In this document: piece by piece, positions 23,908 through 32,291 of the stretch
Layout of the letters: each line of letters begins with the position of its first letter
Numbering within the stretch: the first letter of the stretch is position 1
Source: Planosporangium sp963837285
GTDB taxonomy: Bacteria > Actinomycetota > Actinomycetes > Mycobacteriales > Micromonosporaceae
Length of the DNA stretch: 64,000 nt
Direction of reading: 5' to 3'
Assembly: GCA_963837285.1 (NCBI GenBank)
Contig: CAWIMS010000005.1
Coordinates: 1,798,001 to 1,862,000, forward strand
The notes under the pieces: model-generated
The model's database searches: none
What the model saw: only the letters and a program-made list of their open reading frames with translations
What the model was told of the DNA's origin: nothing
Translations under genes and position numbers: made by a program

Positions 23908-25512
23908 TCATCGGTCTTTCACTCTGGCCGCCACCAGCTCACGGAGTTCTGCCTTGTTCACCTTGCCGACCTTTGTGTGCGGGAAGCCGTCGGTCAGCTC
24001 CAGCCGGTCGGGCAGCTTGTAGTCGGCGAGACCCTGCGACCGCAGGAACGACCTGAGTTCATCGAGGCCGGGTGCCTCGCCGCGGGGAACGACCCAGGCA
24101 CAGGTCCGCTCGCCGAGCATCTTGTCCGGCATGGCCACGACGGCGACCTCGCGGACCGAGGGATGGGTGATCAGCAGATCCTCCACCTCGCCCGCCGACA
24201 CCTTCTCGCCGCCCCGGTTGATGACGTCCTTGATGCGTCCCTCCACGACCATGTTGCCGTCCGAGGTCAGCCGGACCAGGTCGCCGGTGCGCAGGAAACC
24301 CTCGGGCGTGAACGCCTTCGCGTTGTGCTCGGGAACCCGGTAGTACCCGCGAAGGGTGTACGGCCCTCGGGTGATGAGCTCACCGACCTCGCCCGGCGGC
24401 ACGTCCCTGTCCTGCTCGTCGACCACCCGGATCTCGTCGTCCGGACAAAGTGGACGCCCCTGGGTATGGATGATCACGTCTTGCGGGTCGTCGGGCCTGG
24501 TGAAAGTGAGCAGTCCCTCAGCCATCCCGAACCAGTGCGTCAACGACGAGCCGAGGTCGGTGTAGATACGGCGGGCGACCTCCGGGGCGAACCGCGCGCT
24601 GCCCACCTGGATGAGCAGCCGGGAGAAGTCGACGTCGTAGAACTCGGCCGACTCCAGCCACAGCAGCACCAGCGGCGGCATCAGGGTGGTCAGCGTGATC
24701 GCCTCGCGCTCGATCAGCTCGAAGCAGTCGTCCGGGCTGGGGCTCGCCGGCAGCACCACCTTTCCCCCCGCCCGCAGCGTGCCCAGCAGCCCCGGACAGC
24801 CGAGGGCGGCGTTGTGCGCAACCGGGAGCGCGGCAAGGTATGTGCTGCTCTCGCTGTAGCGCAACCCCTCCGCGGTGGCCCGCAGCTGGTAGGCGTAGTC
24901 GTCGTGGGTCCTCGGGATCAGCTTGGGAAGCCCGGTGGTCCCGCCGGACAGCAGGAAGAACGCGACGTCCTCCGGCGCTGGCCCGGGCAGTGGGCGAGGG
25001 TCCGCTTCGATGTCGCTCAGCGCGGTGAACTCGCCCGGGTCTCCGTGCACCAGGACCTGCTCGACCGTCTTGACGCTGCCCACCACGTCGGCGGCCAGCG
25101 CACGGTAGTCGAATCCCTGATGTACGTCCGGAATGACGTAGGCGACCGCCTCCGAGGCCTCACACAGGTAGGTGACCTCGTTGCGGCGGTGGTTCGGCAG
25201 CGCGAACACGGGTGGCACGCCCAGCCGGAACAGCGCGATGCTGACGGCCGCGAAAGCGGCCGTGTTCGGCAGTTGGACGACCACCGGACTCCCGGGTTCG
25301 ATGCCGAGTGCCTGAAATCCGGCGGCGAGCCGGTCGGCCTTGGCGTCCAGTTCGGCGTAGCTCCACCGCCGCTCCCCCTCGACGATCGCGGTCCGCGGCT
25401 CCGGCAGCGTGGCCCACTCGCGAAGCAGGCCGCCCAGGGTCTCCCCGCGCCAGTACCCGGCTTCGCGGTAACGCCGCGCGAACTCCTCCGGGAATCTGTC
25501 GAAATCAATCAT
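23908..25512 (-). CDS. Aryl-acid AMP ligase (DhbE/EntE/TioJ family)
   Basis: A 534-residue stand-alone adenylating enzyme. Opening 'RFPEEFARRYREAGYWRGET' is a hallmark of 2,3-dihydroxybenzoate/salicylate-AMP ligases; 'FFLLSGGTTGLPKLIPRTHD' is the P-loop; 'ALPVAHNAALGCPGLLG' holds the His-Asn that in DhbE contacts the carboxylate and ortho-hydroxyl; C-terminal 'TKVGKVNKAELRE' holds the A10 Lys. The residues after His-Asn are Ala-Ala rather than Tyr-Pro, as would open the pocket for a bicyclic acid. It should activate the aryl starter and load it on the ArCP of NRPS 1. Given the adjacent Trp pathway the substrate is probably a quinoline-2-carboxylate; salicylate-like acids are the alternative. 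Confidence 0.92.
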   Translation of the reverse strand: MIDFDRFPEEFARRYREAGYWRGETLGGLLREWATLPEPRTAIVEGERRWSYAELDAKADRLAAGFQALGIEPGSPVVVQLPNTAAFAAVSIALFRLGVPPVFALPNHRRNEVTYLCEASEAVAYVIPDVHQGFDYRALAADVVGSVKTVEQVLVHGDPGEFTALSDIEADPRPLPGPAPEDVAFFLLSGGTTGLPKLIPRTHDDYAYQLRATAEGLRYSESSTYLAALPVAHNAALGCPGLLGTLRAGGKVVLPASPSPDDCFELIEREAITLTTLMPPLVLLWLESAEFYDVDFSRLLIQVGSARFAPEVARRIYTDLGSSLTHWFGMAEGLLTFTRPDDPQDVIIHTQGRPLCPDDEIRVVDEQDRDVPPGEVGELITRGPYTLRGYYRVPEHNAKAFTPEGFLRTGDLVRLTSDGNMVVEGRIKDVINRGGEKVSAGEVEDLLITHPSVREVAVVAMPDKMLGERTCAWVVPRGEAPGLDELRSFLRSQGLADYKLPDRLELTDGFPHTKVGKVNKAELRELVAARVKDR

Positions 25513-25670
25513 CGCGTGCTCCCGCTATCCATGCGCCTGGCAGATACCAGCAGTTTGAGGGCGTCGAACCGTTCCGGACACGATCGGTCATCAGGCCGAC
25601 ATGGACAACACGCCAACGCGCTCGGGCAGGATACGGTCCGAGAATCCGAGCGGAGAACGGGGAGACGGCG

Positions 25671-26114
25671 ATGTACAACCCGGATGACGGCTACCCGCGC
25701 ATCGTGCCCGAGCTCGTGTACCAGGACGTGGCGGCCGCGCTCGACTGGCTGTCGACGGTGTTCGGCTTCCGGGAGACCCTGCGGCACACCCTGGGCAACG
25801 GCCAGGTGAGCCACGCTGACATGGACATCGGTGGCGGCGGCGTGGTCATGCTGACCAGCGTCGGCGGGGAGCTGCGGAGCCCGGCGAACGACGGGCACGT
25901 GTGCAAGAAGGTCATCGTGTTCGTCGACGACGTCGACCGCCACTTCGCCGCGGTCGAGGAGGCCGGCGTCGAAACGCTGCACAAGCCGACGGACAAGCCG
26001 TGGGGTCTGCGGCAGTACCTTGTGAAGGACTGCGAGGGCCACATGTGGGAGTTCAGCCAGCATGTGCGCGACGTTCCCGCCCAGGACTGGGGCGCGGTGG
26101 TACGGCAGTCCTGA
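25671..26114 (+). CDS. VOC / glyoxalase-like protein
   Basis: A 147-residue protein 'MYNPDDGYPRIVPELVYQDV' with the VOC repeat: 'ALDWLSTVFGFRETLRHTLG' in the first half, 'KVIVFVDDVDRHFAAVEEAG' and 'LVKDCEGHMWEFSQHV' in the second. The last His and Glu are in the places of metal ligands. GGGGAGAC precedes the ATG. It heads a plus-strand run with the O-methyltransferase. A resistance (drug-binding) or small isomerase function are possible. Confidence 0.85.
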   Translation: MYNPDDGYPRIVPELVYQDVAAALDWLSTVFGFRETLRHTLGNGQVSHADMDIGGGGVVMLTSVGGELRSPANDGHVCKKVIVFVDDVDRHFAAVEEAGVETLHKPTDKPWGLRQYLVKDCEGHMWEFSQHVRDVPAQDWGAVVRQS

Positions 26115-26160
26115 GCCCACTCCTCACCCGTGACCAGTCGCACCGCATAGGAGACGCGGC

Positions 26161-26793
26161 ATGATTGTCCGGCCCAAGATCGAGCAGTACGCCAAGGAAC
26201 ACACGAGCCCGCCGTCACCGCTTCTCGTCGAGGTGGCCGCCGTCACCCAGTCGGCGACCGACCGGCCCGAGATGATGACCGGCGCCGTCGAGGGCGCACT
26301 GCTCGCGATGCTGGTCGCGATGCTGCGTCCGCGTCGCATCCTGGAAATCGGTACGTTCACCGGCTACTCCGCGCTGAGCATGGCCGAAGCCATGCCCGCC
26401 GGCTGCCGGATCGTGACGCTCGAAGCCGACGCGAACCATGCCGCGATGGCCCGCCGCCACATCGCCGCCTCGCCGTACGCGGACCGGGTCGAGGTGTGCG
26501 AAGGGCCCGCTCTCGACACCATCGCCGGGCTCACCGGGCCCTTCGATCTGGTTTTCATCGATGCGGACAAGCCGTCCTACATCAAGTTTCTCGACGCGGT
26601 GCTTCCCCTGCTCAGTGACCGGGGCATCGTCGCCGTCGACAACGTGCTGCACTTCGCCATCAGCCCCGACGCCGAGGACGCCGCGGGCATCGAAGCCTTC
26701 AACGCTCACGTGGCGAGCCGCACCGACCTCATCCACGTGATGCTGACCGTCCGCGCCGGACTGACGCTGATCCGCCGCGCCGACGCCGCCTGA
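26161..26793 (+). CDS. O-methyltransferase family 3 (catechol/caffeoyl-CoA type)
   Basis: A 210-residue methyltransferase: 'RRILEIGTFTGYSALSMAEA' (motif I), 'IVTLEADANHAAMARRHIAA', 'FDLVFIDADKPSYIKFLDAV' (metal-binding Asp-Ala-Asp) and 'RGIVAVDNVLHF' (second Asp-Asn). This is the cation-dependent family that methylates one of two vicinal hydroxyls. It lies 46 bp after the VOC gene and 49 bp before a P450. It implies that a catechol-like intermediate exists in the pathway, perhaps made by the HpaB-type monooxygenase or a P450. Confidence 0.92.
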   Translation: MIVRPKIEQYAKEHTSPPSPLLVEVAAVTQSATDRPEMMTGAVEGALLAMLVAMLRPRRILEIGTFTGYSALSMAEAMPAGCRIVTLEADANHAAMARRHIAASPYADRVEVCEGPALDTIAGLTGPFDLVFIDADKPSYIKFLDAVLPLLSDRGIVAVDNVLHFAISPDAEDAAGIEAFNAHVASRTDLIHVMLTVRAGLTLIRRADAA

Positions 26794-26842
26794 CCGCACC
26801 GTTTCTCGACTAGCCAGGCACGGCCTGACAGGCTCCGAAGGT

Positions 26843-28078
26843 ATGAAGGCACCCGACCGGGCGGCGGAACTCCCGCTCTCCTGCCCCTTCGATCCGGAAC
26901 ATCCGTCGACCGTCGCGGACCCATATCCGGGATATCGGTGGTTGCGAGAACAGGCGCCCGTTCACTATCTCGCGGACCACGATCTGTGGCTCGTGACCAG
27001 ACATGCCGATGTACTCGAGGTTCTGAACCATCCCCACCGCTTCTCGTCGCAGCTGGGCATGGGTGCGGTGCATCGCCTGCACGCCCCTCAGTCGGTGGAC
27101 TACCGGATCGGGGCGCCCGGGGTTCGGGTGCTGATCGCGACGGACCCGCCTGAGCACACCCGGTTGCGACGCGCGGTGATCGCCCCGTTCAGGCGCTCGG
27201 CGATCGTCAAGCTGGTCCCCCGGATCGAGCAGACCGCCACGGGGTTGGTCGCGAACCTGTTGGCGAATGCCGAGCGCGGCGACGCCGACATCTACCGGGA
27301 CCTTGCCGAACCGCTGCCGGCACTCGTGCTCGCCGAACTGCTCGGCGTACCCGCACAGATGCGCGACGAGTTCCGGGGGTGGGCGTCGGTGATCACCGAC
27401 GATCTCGACACGAACGGCTCCTCCGATACCCAGTTGGGCCGCGGCTACGACATGTTCCGCTACTTCTACTCGGAGATTCGTCGCCGCAAGAGCGAGCCGA
27501 GCGACGACCTCTTCAGTGTCGTCGCTGCGACCGACGAGGCCGGCCTGTCCGACCACGAGGTGATGGCGTTCTGCGCCTTCCTGTTGGTCGCGGGCGTGGA
27601 AACCACGACGAACCTGTTCACCAACATCGTCGACATGCTGATCCGTCACCCTGACGTGCGCCAGCGTCTCTGGGACACGCCCGAGCTCGCCGAGTCCGTT
27701 GTGGAGGAGGCACTGCGCTTCGACACATCGGTACAGGGCCTGTGGCGCGCCACCGTGGCCGAGGATCAGTTGGGCGGGGTGGTGTTGCCCGCCGGCGCGA
27801 GACTCCTGATCCTCTTCGGTTCGGCCAACCGGGACGAGCAGGTGTTCGCCGACGCCGACACGTTCGATCTCGAACGCTCGCCGAACCCGCACCTCGCATT
27901 CGGCTACGGCCACCATCGCTGTCTGGGCGCGATGCTGGCCAAGGTGGAGTTGGTCGCGGCGCTCGAAGCTCTGGTCAAGGCCACCGGTGGCATGACCTCC
28001 CGAGGGCAGTTCGTGCGGCGGAACAGCCTCGTTCTGCGCGGTTTCTCCGCCCAGCCGGTGACGGTATGGCCGAGGTAA
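26843..28078 (+). CDS. Cytochrome P450 (canonical motifs, P450 C)
   Basis: A 411-residue P450 with full canonical motifs: I-helix 'LLVAGVETTTNLF', K-helix ExxR 'VEEALRFDTS', haem loop 'FGYGHHRCLGAMLAKVE'. The N-terminal 'MKAPDRAAELPLSCPFDPEH' is usual. The downstream free condensation domain starts 13 bp before this gene's stop, so the two are translated together. It is a candidate to hydroxylate a carrier-bound amino acid or the quinoline ring. Confidence 0.94.
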   Translation: MKAPDRAAELPLSCPFDPEHPSTVADPYPGYRWLREQAPVHYLADHDLWLVTRHADVLEVLNHPHRFSSQLGMGAVHRLHAPQSVDYRIGAPGVRVLIATDPPEHTRLRRAVIAPFRRSAIVKLVPRIEQTATGLVANLLANAERGDADIYRDLAEPLPALVLAELLGVPAQMRDEFRGWASVITDDLDTNGSSDTQLGRGYDMFRYFYSEIRRRKSEPSDDLFSVVAATDEAGLSDHEVMAFCAFLLVAGVETTTNLFTNIVDMLIRHPDVRQRLWDTPELAESVVEEALRFDTSVQGLWRATVAEDQLGGVVLPAGARLLILFGSANRDEQVFADADTFDLERSPNPHLAFGYGHHRCLGAMLAKVELVAALEALVKATGGMTSRGQFVRRNSLVLRGFSAQPVTVWPR

Positions 28079-29322
28079 GCCGCGTTCCCGCCTCGGTGGC
28101 CCAGCGCCTCCTGTGGGTACTCGAGCATTTTCGGGGCGACCACGGATCCACGAACTGTCCGATCGTCCTGCGCATCCGTGGGCAGCTCGATGTGGAGCGG
28201 CTCCACGACGGCCTGACGGCGCTGACCGCGCGGCACGAGAGCCTGCGTACGACCTTCGCCGGCAGGGGCGCCCGGCTTACCCAGCTGGTACACGAACCGC
28301 GGCCGGTGCAGCTGCACCGCCGGGACCTTGATTCGGACGACCCGGCAGGCGCCCTCCGCGAGGCGGTCACGGGCGAGGTGCGCCGGCCGGTCGACGCCGA
28401 ACGATGGCCCACCCGCGTCACGCTCTTCCGGCTCGGCGACGACGACCACGGCCTCTGCATCAATCTGCACCACGCGGTGACCGATGGCGGTTCGTGCGGG
28501 CTCATCGTGCGCGACCTGCAGTCACTCACCGGCGCCGGCGCGCCGCTCCCGGCGGTCCGCTGGCAGTACCCCCGGTTCTGCCAGTGGCAGGACGAGTGGC
28601 TGGCCGGTCCCGAGATGGATCAGGACCGGGCGTACTGGACCGGTCATCTCGCCGGCGCCCGGGTCCCCCGGCTCCCGCTACGGCCGACGCCGGACGGGTC
28701 GCCGTGGCTCAGCGGCAGTGTCACCGACACGATCGACGCGGCCACGGTCTCCGCCCTGGGGCAGCTCGCCCGTCAGCAGCGCACAACCATCGCGTCGGCC
28801 ATGCTCGCCATCTACTACGTGGTCCTGCGTAAGCACACCGGGGACGACGACCTGGCCGTCGCCTCGTTCCTGTCCAACCGGACCCGCCCCGAGCTTCAGA
28901 ACACCGTCGGCCTGCTGGCGAACATGGCCGTGCTGCGGACGCGGATCGATTGCCCTGACGACTTCGGCGAGATCCTGCGGCGCACCCACACCACGGCGAT
29001 GGACGCGTTCGTTCACCAACGACTGCCCTACCAGCTGCTGCGGGGCGACATGCTCGCCGAGCTCGACCGGCGACCGGACGACGTCATGTTCCAACTCGTA
29101 CCGCAGCTGCCCGCGCCACTGCGCATCGCCGGCGCCGAGGCTGAGATCGTCGTCACCGATCAGCTCGGCAGCCGATTCGAGTGCGAGTTCCAGCTGTACC
29201 CGCAAAGCGGCGGGCTGCGGGCGGTGCTCTGCTACAACCGCGCTCGCCTCGACGACGACCTGGCAGCGCGTCTGGTCAGCGACTATGTGGCCACGGCCAG
29301 AGCGGTCGTCCTCGGCCGGTGA
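28066..29322 (+). CDS. Free-standing NRPS condensation domain
   Basis: A 418-residue protein that is one C domain and nothing else: 'SVAQRLLWVLEHF' (C1-like), 'LTARHESLRTTF' (C2), 'INLHHAVTDGGSCG' (C3, intact HHxxxDG), 'YWTGHLAGARVPRLPL' (C4), 'VGLLANMAVLRTRID' (C5) and 'HQRLPYQLL' (C6/7). It should form an amide or ester between a carrier-bound acyl group and a free or carrier-bound acceptor. Since NRPS 2 ends in a PCP without a TE, this enzyme may release the chain or attach the pyrrolyl or fatty acyl group. It overlaps the P450 by 13 bp. Confidence 0.9.
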   Translation: MAEVSRVPASVAQRLLWVLEHFRGDHGSTNCPIVLRIRGQLDVERLHDGLTALTARHESLRTTFAGRGARLTQLVHEPRPVQLHRRDLDSDDPAGALREAVTGEVRRPVDAERWPTRVTLFRLGDDDHGLCINLHHAVTDGGSCGLIVRDLQSLTGAGAPLPAVRWQYPRFCQWQDEWLAGPEMDQDRAYWTGHLAGARVPRLPLRPTPDGSPWLSGSVTDTIDAATVSALGQLARQQRTTIASAMLAIYYVVLRKHTGDDDLAVASFLSNRTRPELQNTVGLLANMAVLRTRIDCPDDFGEILRRTHTTAMDAFVHQRLPYQLLRGDMLAELDRRPDDVMFQLVPQLPAPLRIAGAEAEIVVTDQLGSRFECEFQLYPQSGGLRAVLCYNRARLDDDLAARLVSDYVATARAVVLGR

Positions 29323-29344
29323 GGAACTGTCCCGGAATGTGACT

Positions 29345-29373
29345 GGCCAAGTGCGGCAGATCCACAGTCGATG
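29345..29373. promoter_or_regulatory. StrR/NovG-like operator candidate B
   Basis: ggccaagtg, 11 bases, cagtcgatg: the same extended context (actggccaa...cagtcga) as candidate A, 13 of 18 arm positions matching the StrR/NovG consensus. It lies in the 388-bp gap between the condensation-domain gene and the thioesterase-like gene at 29711, 181 bp upstream of candidate C. Confidence 0.45.
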
Positions 29374-29525
29374 CGATGACCTTGCCGTTGTCATGACGAC
29401 GCGAGGGCATGTGCTTGCGCTCTCAACATGTCCATGACGTCATCCGGTCCCTTGTGGATATTCAGCGTGAGCCGGCCCAGTTACCTGCCGACCATCATGG
29501 GGGGTTCCGGGCCGGACCGCCCGAT

Positions 29526-29554
29526 TGGCCAACTGCGTAAAGCCCGCAGTCGAC
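29526..29554. promoter_or_regulatory. StrR/NovG-like operator candidate C
   Basis: ggccaactg, 11 bases (cgtaaagcccg), cagtcgaca; left arm identical to candidate A, spacer nearly so. 14 of 18 arm positions match the consensus. It is 157 bp upstream of the thioesterase-like gene. The remainder of the 29323-29710 gap holds no gene that I can support. Confidence 0.55.
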
Positions 29555-29710
29555 ACTCTCATCGGCGGATCGGCGCGGTGGTGTCGCCGTCGCAATCGCG
29601 ACATACAGCGGCGCGTCCTGCGTGGCCGCCGAGAGATGGTCGGGTTGTCCGAACGTAGGTGAATACCGCGCTGCTACCGACTGGCATCACGCTTATGGTA
29701 AGACTCGCCT

Positions 29711-30646
29711 ATGACCAGCCTAGAGCAGCAAACTGCAGTCGAGCAGACGGGCGATGGGAAGTATCGGGGCGAGATCCTTGAAGACTGGAAGATGTGGGTT
29801 CCGGTCGGCGGATATCTGACCTCGATCGCGCTACGCGCGGCCCAAGCGTCGAGCACGATGGTTCGACCGGTCAGCGTGTCGTGCCACTATCTGAACGAGG
29901 CGACGTTCGGACCCTGCGAACTCGACGTGACGGTTCTGCGCAGCACCGACCGCGCCGAGTCGCTACTCGTGAAAATGACCCAGCAGGACAAGGACATTCT
30001 CGTTGCCCTGGTGTCCGCCGCGCCCGACGGCCTGTTGGGCCCGAACATCAACTGGGTGGAGATGCCACAAGCGGACCCGCCAGACGACCTCCCGGAGACC
30101 ATCCTCGACGAGGACGTTGTCGCGATCATGGGCGACCAGCCGTACTGGAAGAACCTCGAGTTCCGCATGGTCAAGGGGCTGAAGGGGTCCCACAACTATC
30201 CCCATATCGATGGGCTCTCGGATGAGGAGTACACAAAGCTCCGGTTCACGCCCCGGCGGGACGCGCATATCCGGGGCTGGCAGCGGATGCGCTGCGGCGA
30301 GGGCTTCGCGGACCCGTGGGTTGACGCCGGTCGCTACGTAATCATCACCGCCGGGATGCAGTTCCCGGTGGTCGCGGACCCGTTCACGCCTCCGCTGAAG
30401 TTCATCGCGCCGACCATCAACCTCACCGTGGACTTCCACACCTTCCACCCGAAGGCGGAGTGGATGCTCGCGGACGCCACCGGTACCTACGCGACCGGCG
30501 GTATCCTCGGTGCCGACACGAGGATGTGGACCCAGGACGGCGACCTGCTCGTTACCGCCCACTCCCAGATGACCTACCACGACTTCGAGGAACCCAACGT
30601 CACCACTGGCATGCAGAAGACGTGGTTCGATCTACGCGAGTCCTGA
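29711..30646 (+). CDS. Thioesterase-like (double hot-dog) protein, paralogue 1
   Basis: A 311-residue protein; 'GDGKYRGEILEDWKMWVPVG', 'GYLTSIALRAAQASS' and 'VSVSCHYLNEATFGPCELDV' are typical of the acyl-CoA thioesterase/TesB-like double hot-dog family (PF13622 type). The C-terminal half repeats the fold ('PWVDAGRYVIITAGMQFPVV', 'TINLTVDFHTFHPKAEWMLA'). It hydrolyses or exchanges a thioester. A clear paralogue sits at 61519 at the other end of the cluster, and both follow StrR-like operator candidates. Release of a carrier-bound intermediate is the likely job. Confidence 0.8.
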   Translation: MTSLEQQTAVEQTGDGKYRGEILEDWKMWVPVGGYLTSIALRAAQASSTMVRPVSVSCHYLNEATFGPCELDVTVLRSTDRAESLLVKMTQQDKDILVALVSAAPDGLLGPNINWVEMPQADPPDDLPETILDEDVVAIMGDQPYWKNLEFRMVKGLKGSHNYPHIDGLSDEEYTKLRFTPRRDAHIRGWQRMRCGEGFADPWVDAGRYVIITAGMQFPVVADPFTPPLKFIAPTINLTVDFHTFHPKAEWMLADATGTYATGGILGADTRMWTQDGDLLVTAHSQMTYHDFEEPNVTTGMQKTWFDLRES

Positions 30647-30854
30647 CAACGACGGCGGTGCGGTGTCGTCAGCGGTCGAGGGCCTCTGGGGACACCGAGC
30701 CGACAACACCCCATTGGCGGCAGCTTCACTGGTGCCGGTTACTTCCGCCCGCCGCGCCAGACACGTTTCATCGAGATCACTGTCTAGGCATTGTCTGAGA
30801 CCGCAATAGCCGACCCAATGGTTGGTCGGCATTGGGCGGTCACTCCGGGGAGGC

Positions 30855-31319
30855 ATGATGCATCGGTTCAGCCGCGTGCAGGGCGAGATTGTTTCGTTAT
30901 TTCGAATCGTTTTCGGACTACTGTTCCTCTGTCACGGCGCGTCGTCGATATTCGGCGTGCCGACCTCCGCGGTCAGCCATGGCCGCACACTCAGCACATT
31001 CGCGTGGCCAAGCTGGTGGGCCGCGGCAATCCAGCTCCTCTGTGGCGCGCTCGTGCTGGTCGGGCTAGCCACCCGCCCCGCCGCGCTGATCGCGTCCGGC
31101 TCGATGGCGTACGCGTACTTCACCGTCCACCAAGAACGCGCACTCCTGCCGATTCAAAACGGCGGCGAGCTGGCCGCGATGTTCTGCTGGTCGTTCCTGC
31201 TCCTGGTAATCGTCGGCCCGGGTACCTGGTCGCTCGACGCGCTGCTCGGCAAGGCGAACCGGTCCGGCTTCGACCGGACACCGACGAACGCCGAGGAGCG
31301 CCAGACCGCCAACGCGTAA
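30855..31319 (+). CDS. DoxX-family membrane protein
   Basis: A 154-residue protein with about four hydrophobic helices: 'LFRIVFGLLFLCHGASSIFG', 'WWAAAIQLLCGALVLVGLAT', 'AALIASGSMAYAYFTV' and 'MFCWSFLLLVIVGPGTW'. Length, the 'GLLFLCHG' start and the spacing fit DoxX/SURF4-like proteins. GGGGAGGC precedes ATG 30855 (a second ATG follows at once). Function in the cluster unknown; DoxX proteins have been tied to redox or thiol balance. Confidence 0.85.
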   Translation: MMHRFSRVQGEIVSLFRIVFGLLFLCHGASSIFGVPTSAVSHGRTLSTFAWPSWWAAAIQLLCGALVLVGLATRPAALIASGSMAYAYFTVHQERALLPIQNGGELAAMFCWSFLLLVIVGPGTWSLDALLGKANRSGFDRTPTNAEERQTANA

Positions 31320-31345
31320 GAACCGGCACGTCGACGCACGTCCCA

Positions 31346-31380
31346 CGGCGCCCACCGCCAAACCCTGGCGGTGGGCGCCG
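31346..31380. terminator. Strong bidirectional hairpin terminator
   Basis: Perfect 15-bp arms cggcgcccaccgcca and tggcggtgggcgccg enclose the loop aaccc. It stands between the convergent DoxX and alpha/beta-hydrolase genes, so a shared terminator is the natural reading. Confidence 0.8.
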
Positions 31381-31406
31381 ACCCGTGTACGGAGGCCCCG
31401 CGCACG

Positions 31407-32237
31407 TCAGCTGGTACGCAGGAATTCCTCGACGAGGCGCATGAACGCGGGATAGTCGCCCCGGTGGACCTCGTGTCCACTATTGGCAAGCTCGTACGCG
31501 ACGGAGTGCTCTGGAAGGCACTGCTGGACCAGCTGCCAGTCCCGGTCGTTCAGCATGCCCCCGCGCTGCGGACTACCGCGCAGGACCAATGCGGGCACCT
31601 TCAGCCGCGTCAGGAGAGGAAGCAGCGGGCCCGCGCTGGCGCCGTCATCAATCACGCTGAGATAGGTCTCTACGTCGGCGTCGCAGATGTTTTCCAGAAG
31701 ACTCTCGCGATCAGTGGGGTGCCAGCTCCGGCAGATCAGATCTACCCATCTCTCCGCGTACTCCCGGGGACCGCGCATCATTCTCAGGAAATCCTGGACC
31801 ACCGGCTGGTCCCTGGTGGCGGACATGTCGGAAGGCAGCTCTTCGAGGACAAGACTGCTGAGAACGGGAGGAACCCGGTCGCTGAACGCGCCGGTCGCCA
31901 GTCCGAGAGCGATGGCGGCACCCCAGCAGTGCCCGATCAACGCGGGGGCGTCCAATTGCAGGGCGTCGACGAAGTCATGCAGGTCATTGGTGACTTCCGG
32001 CAGGCCGTAGGATCCGATACCTGGTTTGACGCTCGATCCGCTACCCCGCAGATCCACGGCGATTACTTCCATTCCCGCGGCGCTCAGCGCCGGCGCGACC
32101 CGGGACCAGGTAGTCCAGGTATTGCCGTTTCCATGCACCAAGATTGCGCTGGGAGCATCGGAATCCGATGCCCATCTGCGGTAGTGGAAGCGGCCCGCAG
32201 CCAGATTTACGTAGCAGGATTTCCCGGAAACATCCAT
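31407..32237 (-). CDS. Alpha/beta-hydrolase with Cys nucleophile (acyltransferase candidate)
   Basis: A 276-residue alpha/beta-hydrolase: oxyanion 'ILVHGNGNTWTTWSRVAPAL', 'VIAVDLRGSGSSVKPG', nucleophile elbow 'ALIGHCWGAAIALG' in which Ser is replaced by Cys, and the catalytic His in 'ANSGHEVHRGDYPAF'. Cys in the elbow is unusual and favours acyl transfer over hydrolysis. The gene is last in the pyrrole-2-carboxylate operon. In clorobiocin/coumermycin clusters a similar cassette includes an alpha/beta-hydrolase-like acyltransferase (CloN7/CouN7) for moving the pyrrolyl group off its carrier; that parallel is my basis for the proposed role. Confidence 0.82.
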   Translation of the reverse strand: MDVSGKSCYVNLAAGRFHYRRWASDSDAPSAILVHGNGNTWTTWSRVAPALSAAGMEVIAVDLRGSGSSVKPGIGSYGLPEVTNDLHDFVDALQLDAPALIGHCWGAAIALGLATGAFSDRVPPVLSSLVLEELPSDMSATRDQPVVQDFLRMMRGPREYAERWVDLICRSWHPTDRESLLENICDADVETYLSVIDDGASAGPLLPLLTRLKVPALVLRGSPQRGGMLNDRDWQLVQQCLPEHSVAYELANSGHEVHRGDYPAFMRLVEEFLRTS

Positions 32238-32291
32238 GGAGTCGACGTCCTAATTCATGATTTCCGCCGGGAAGCAATCAAGCGGAGTGCC

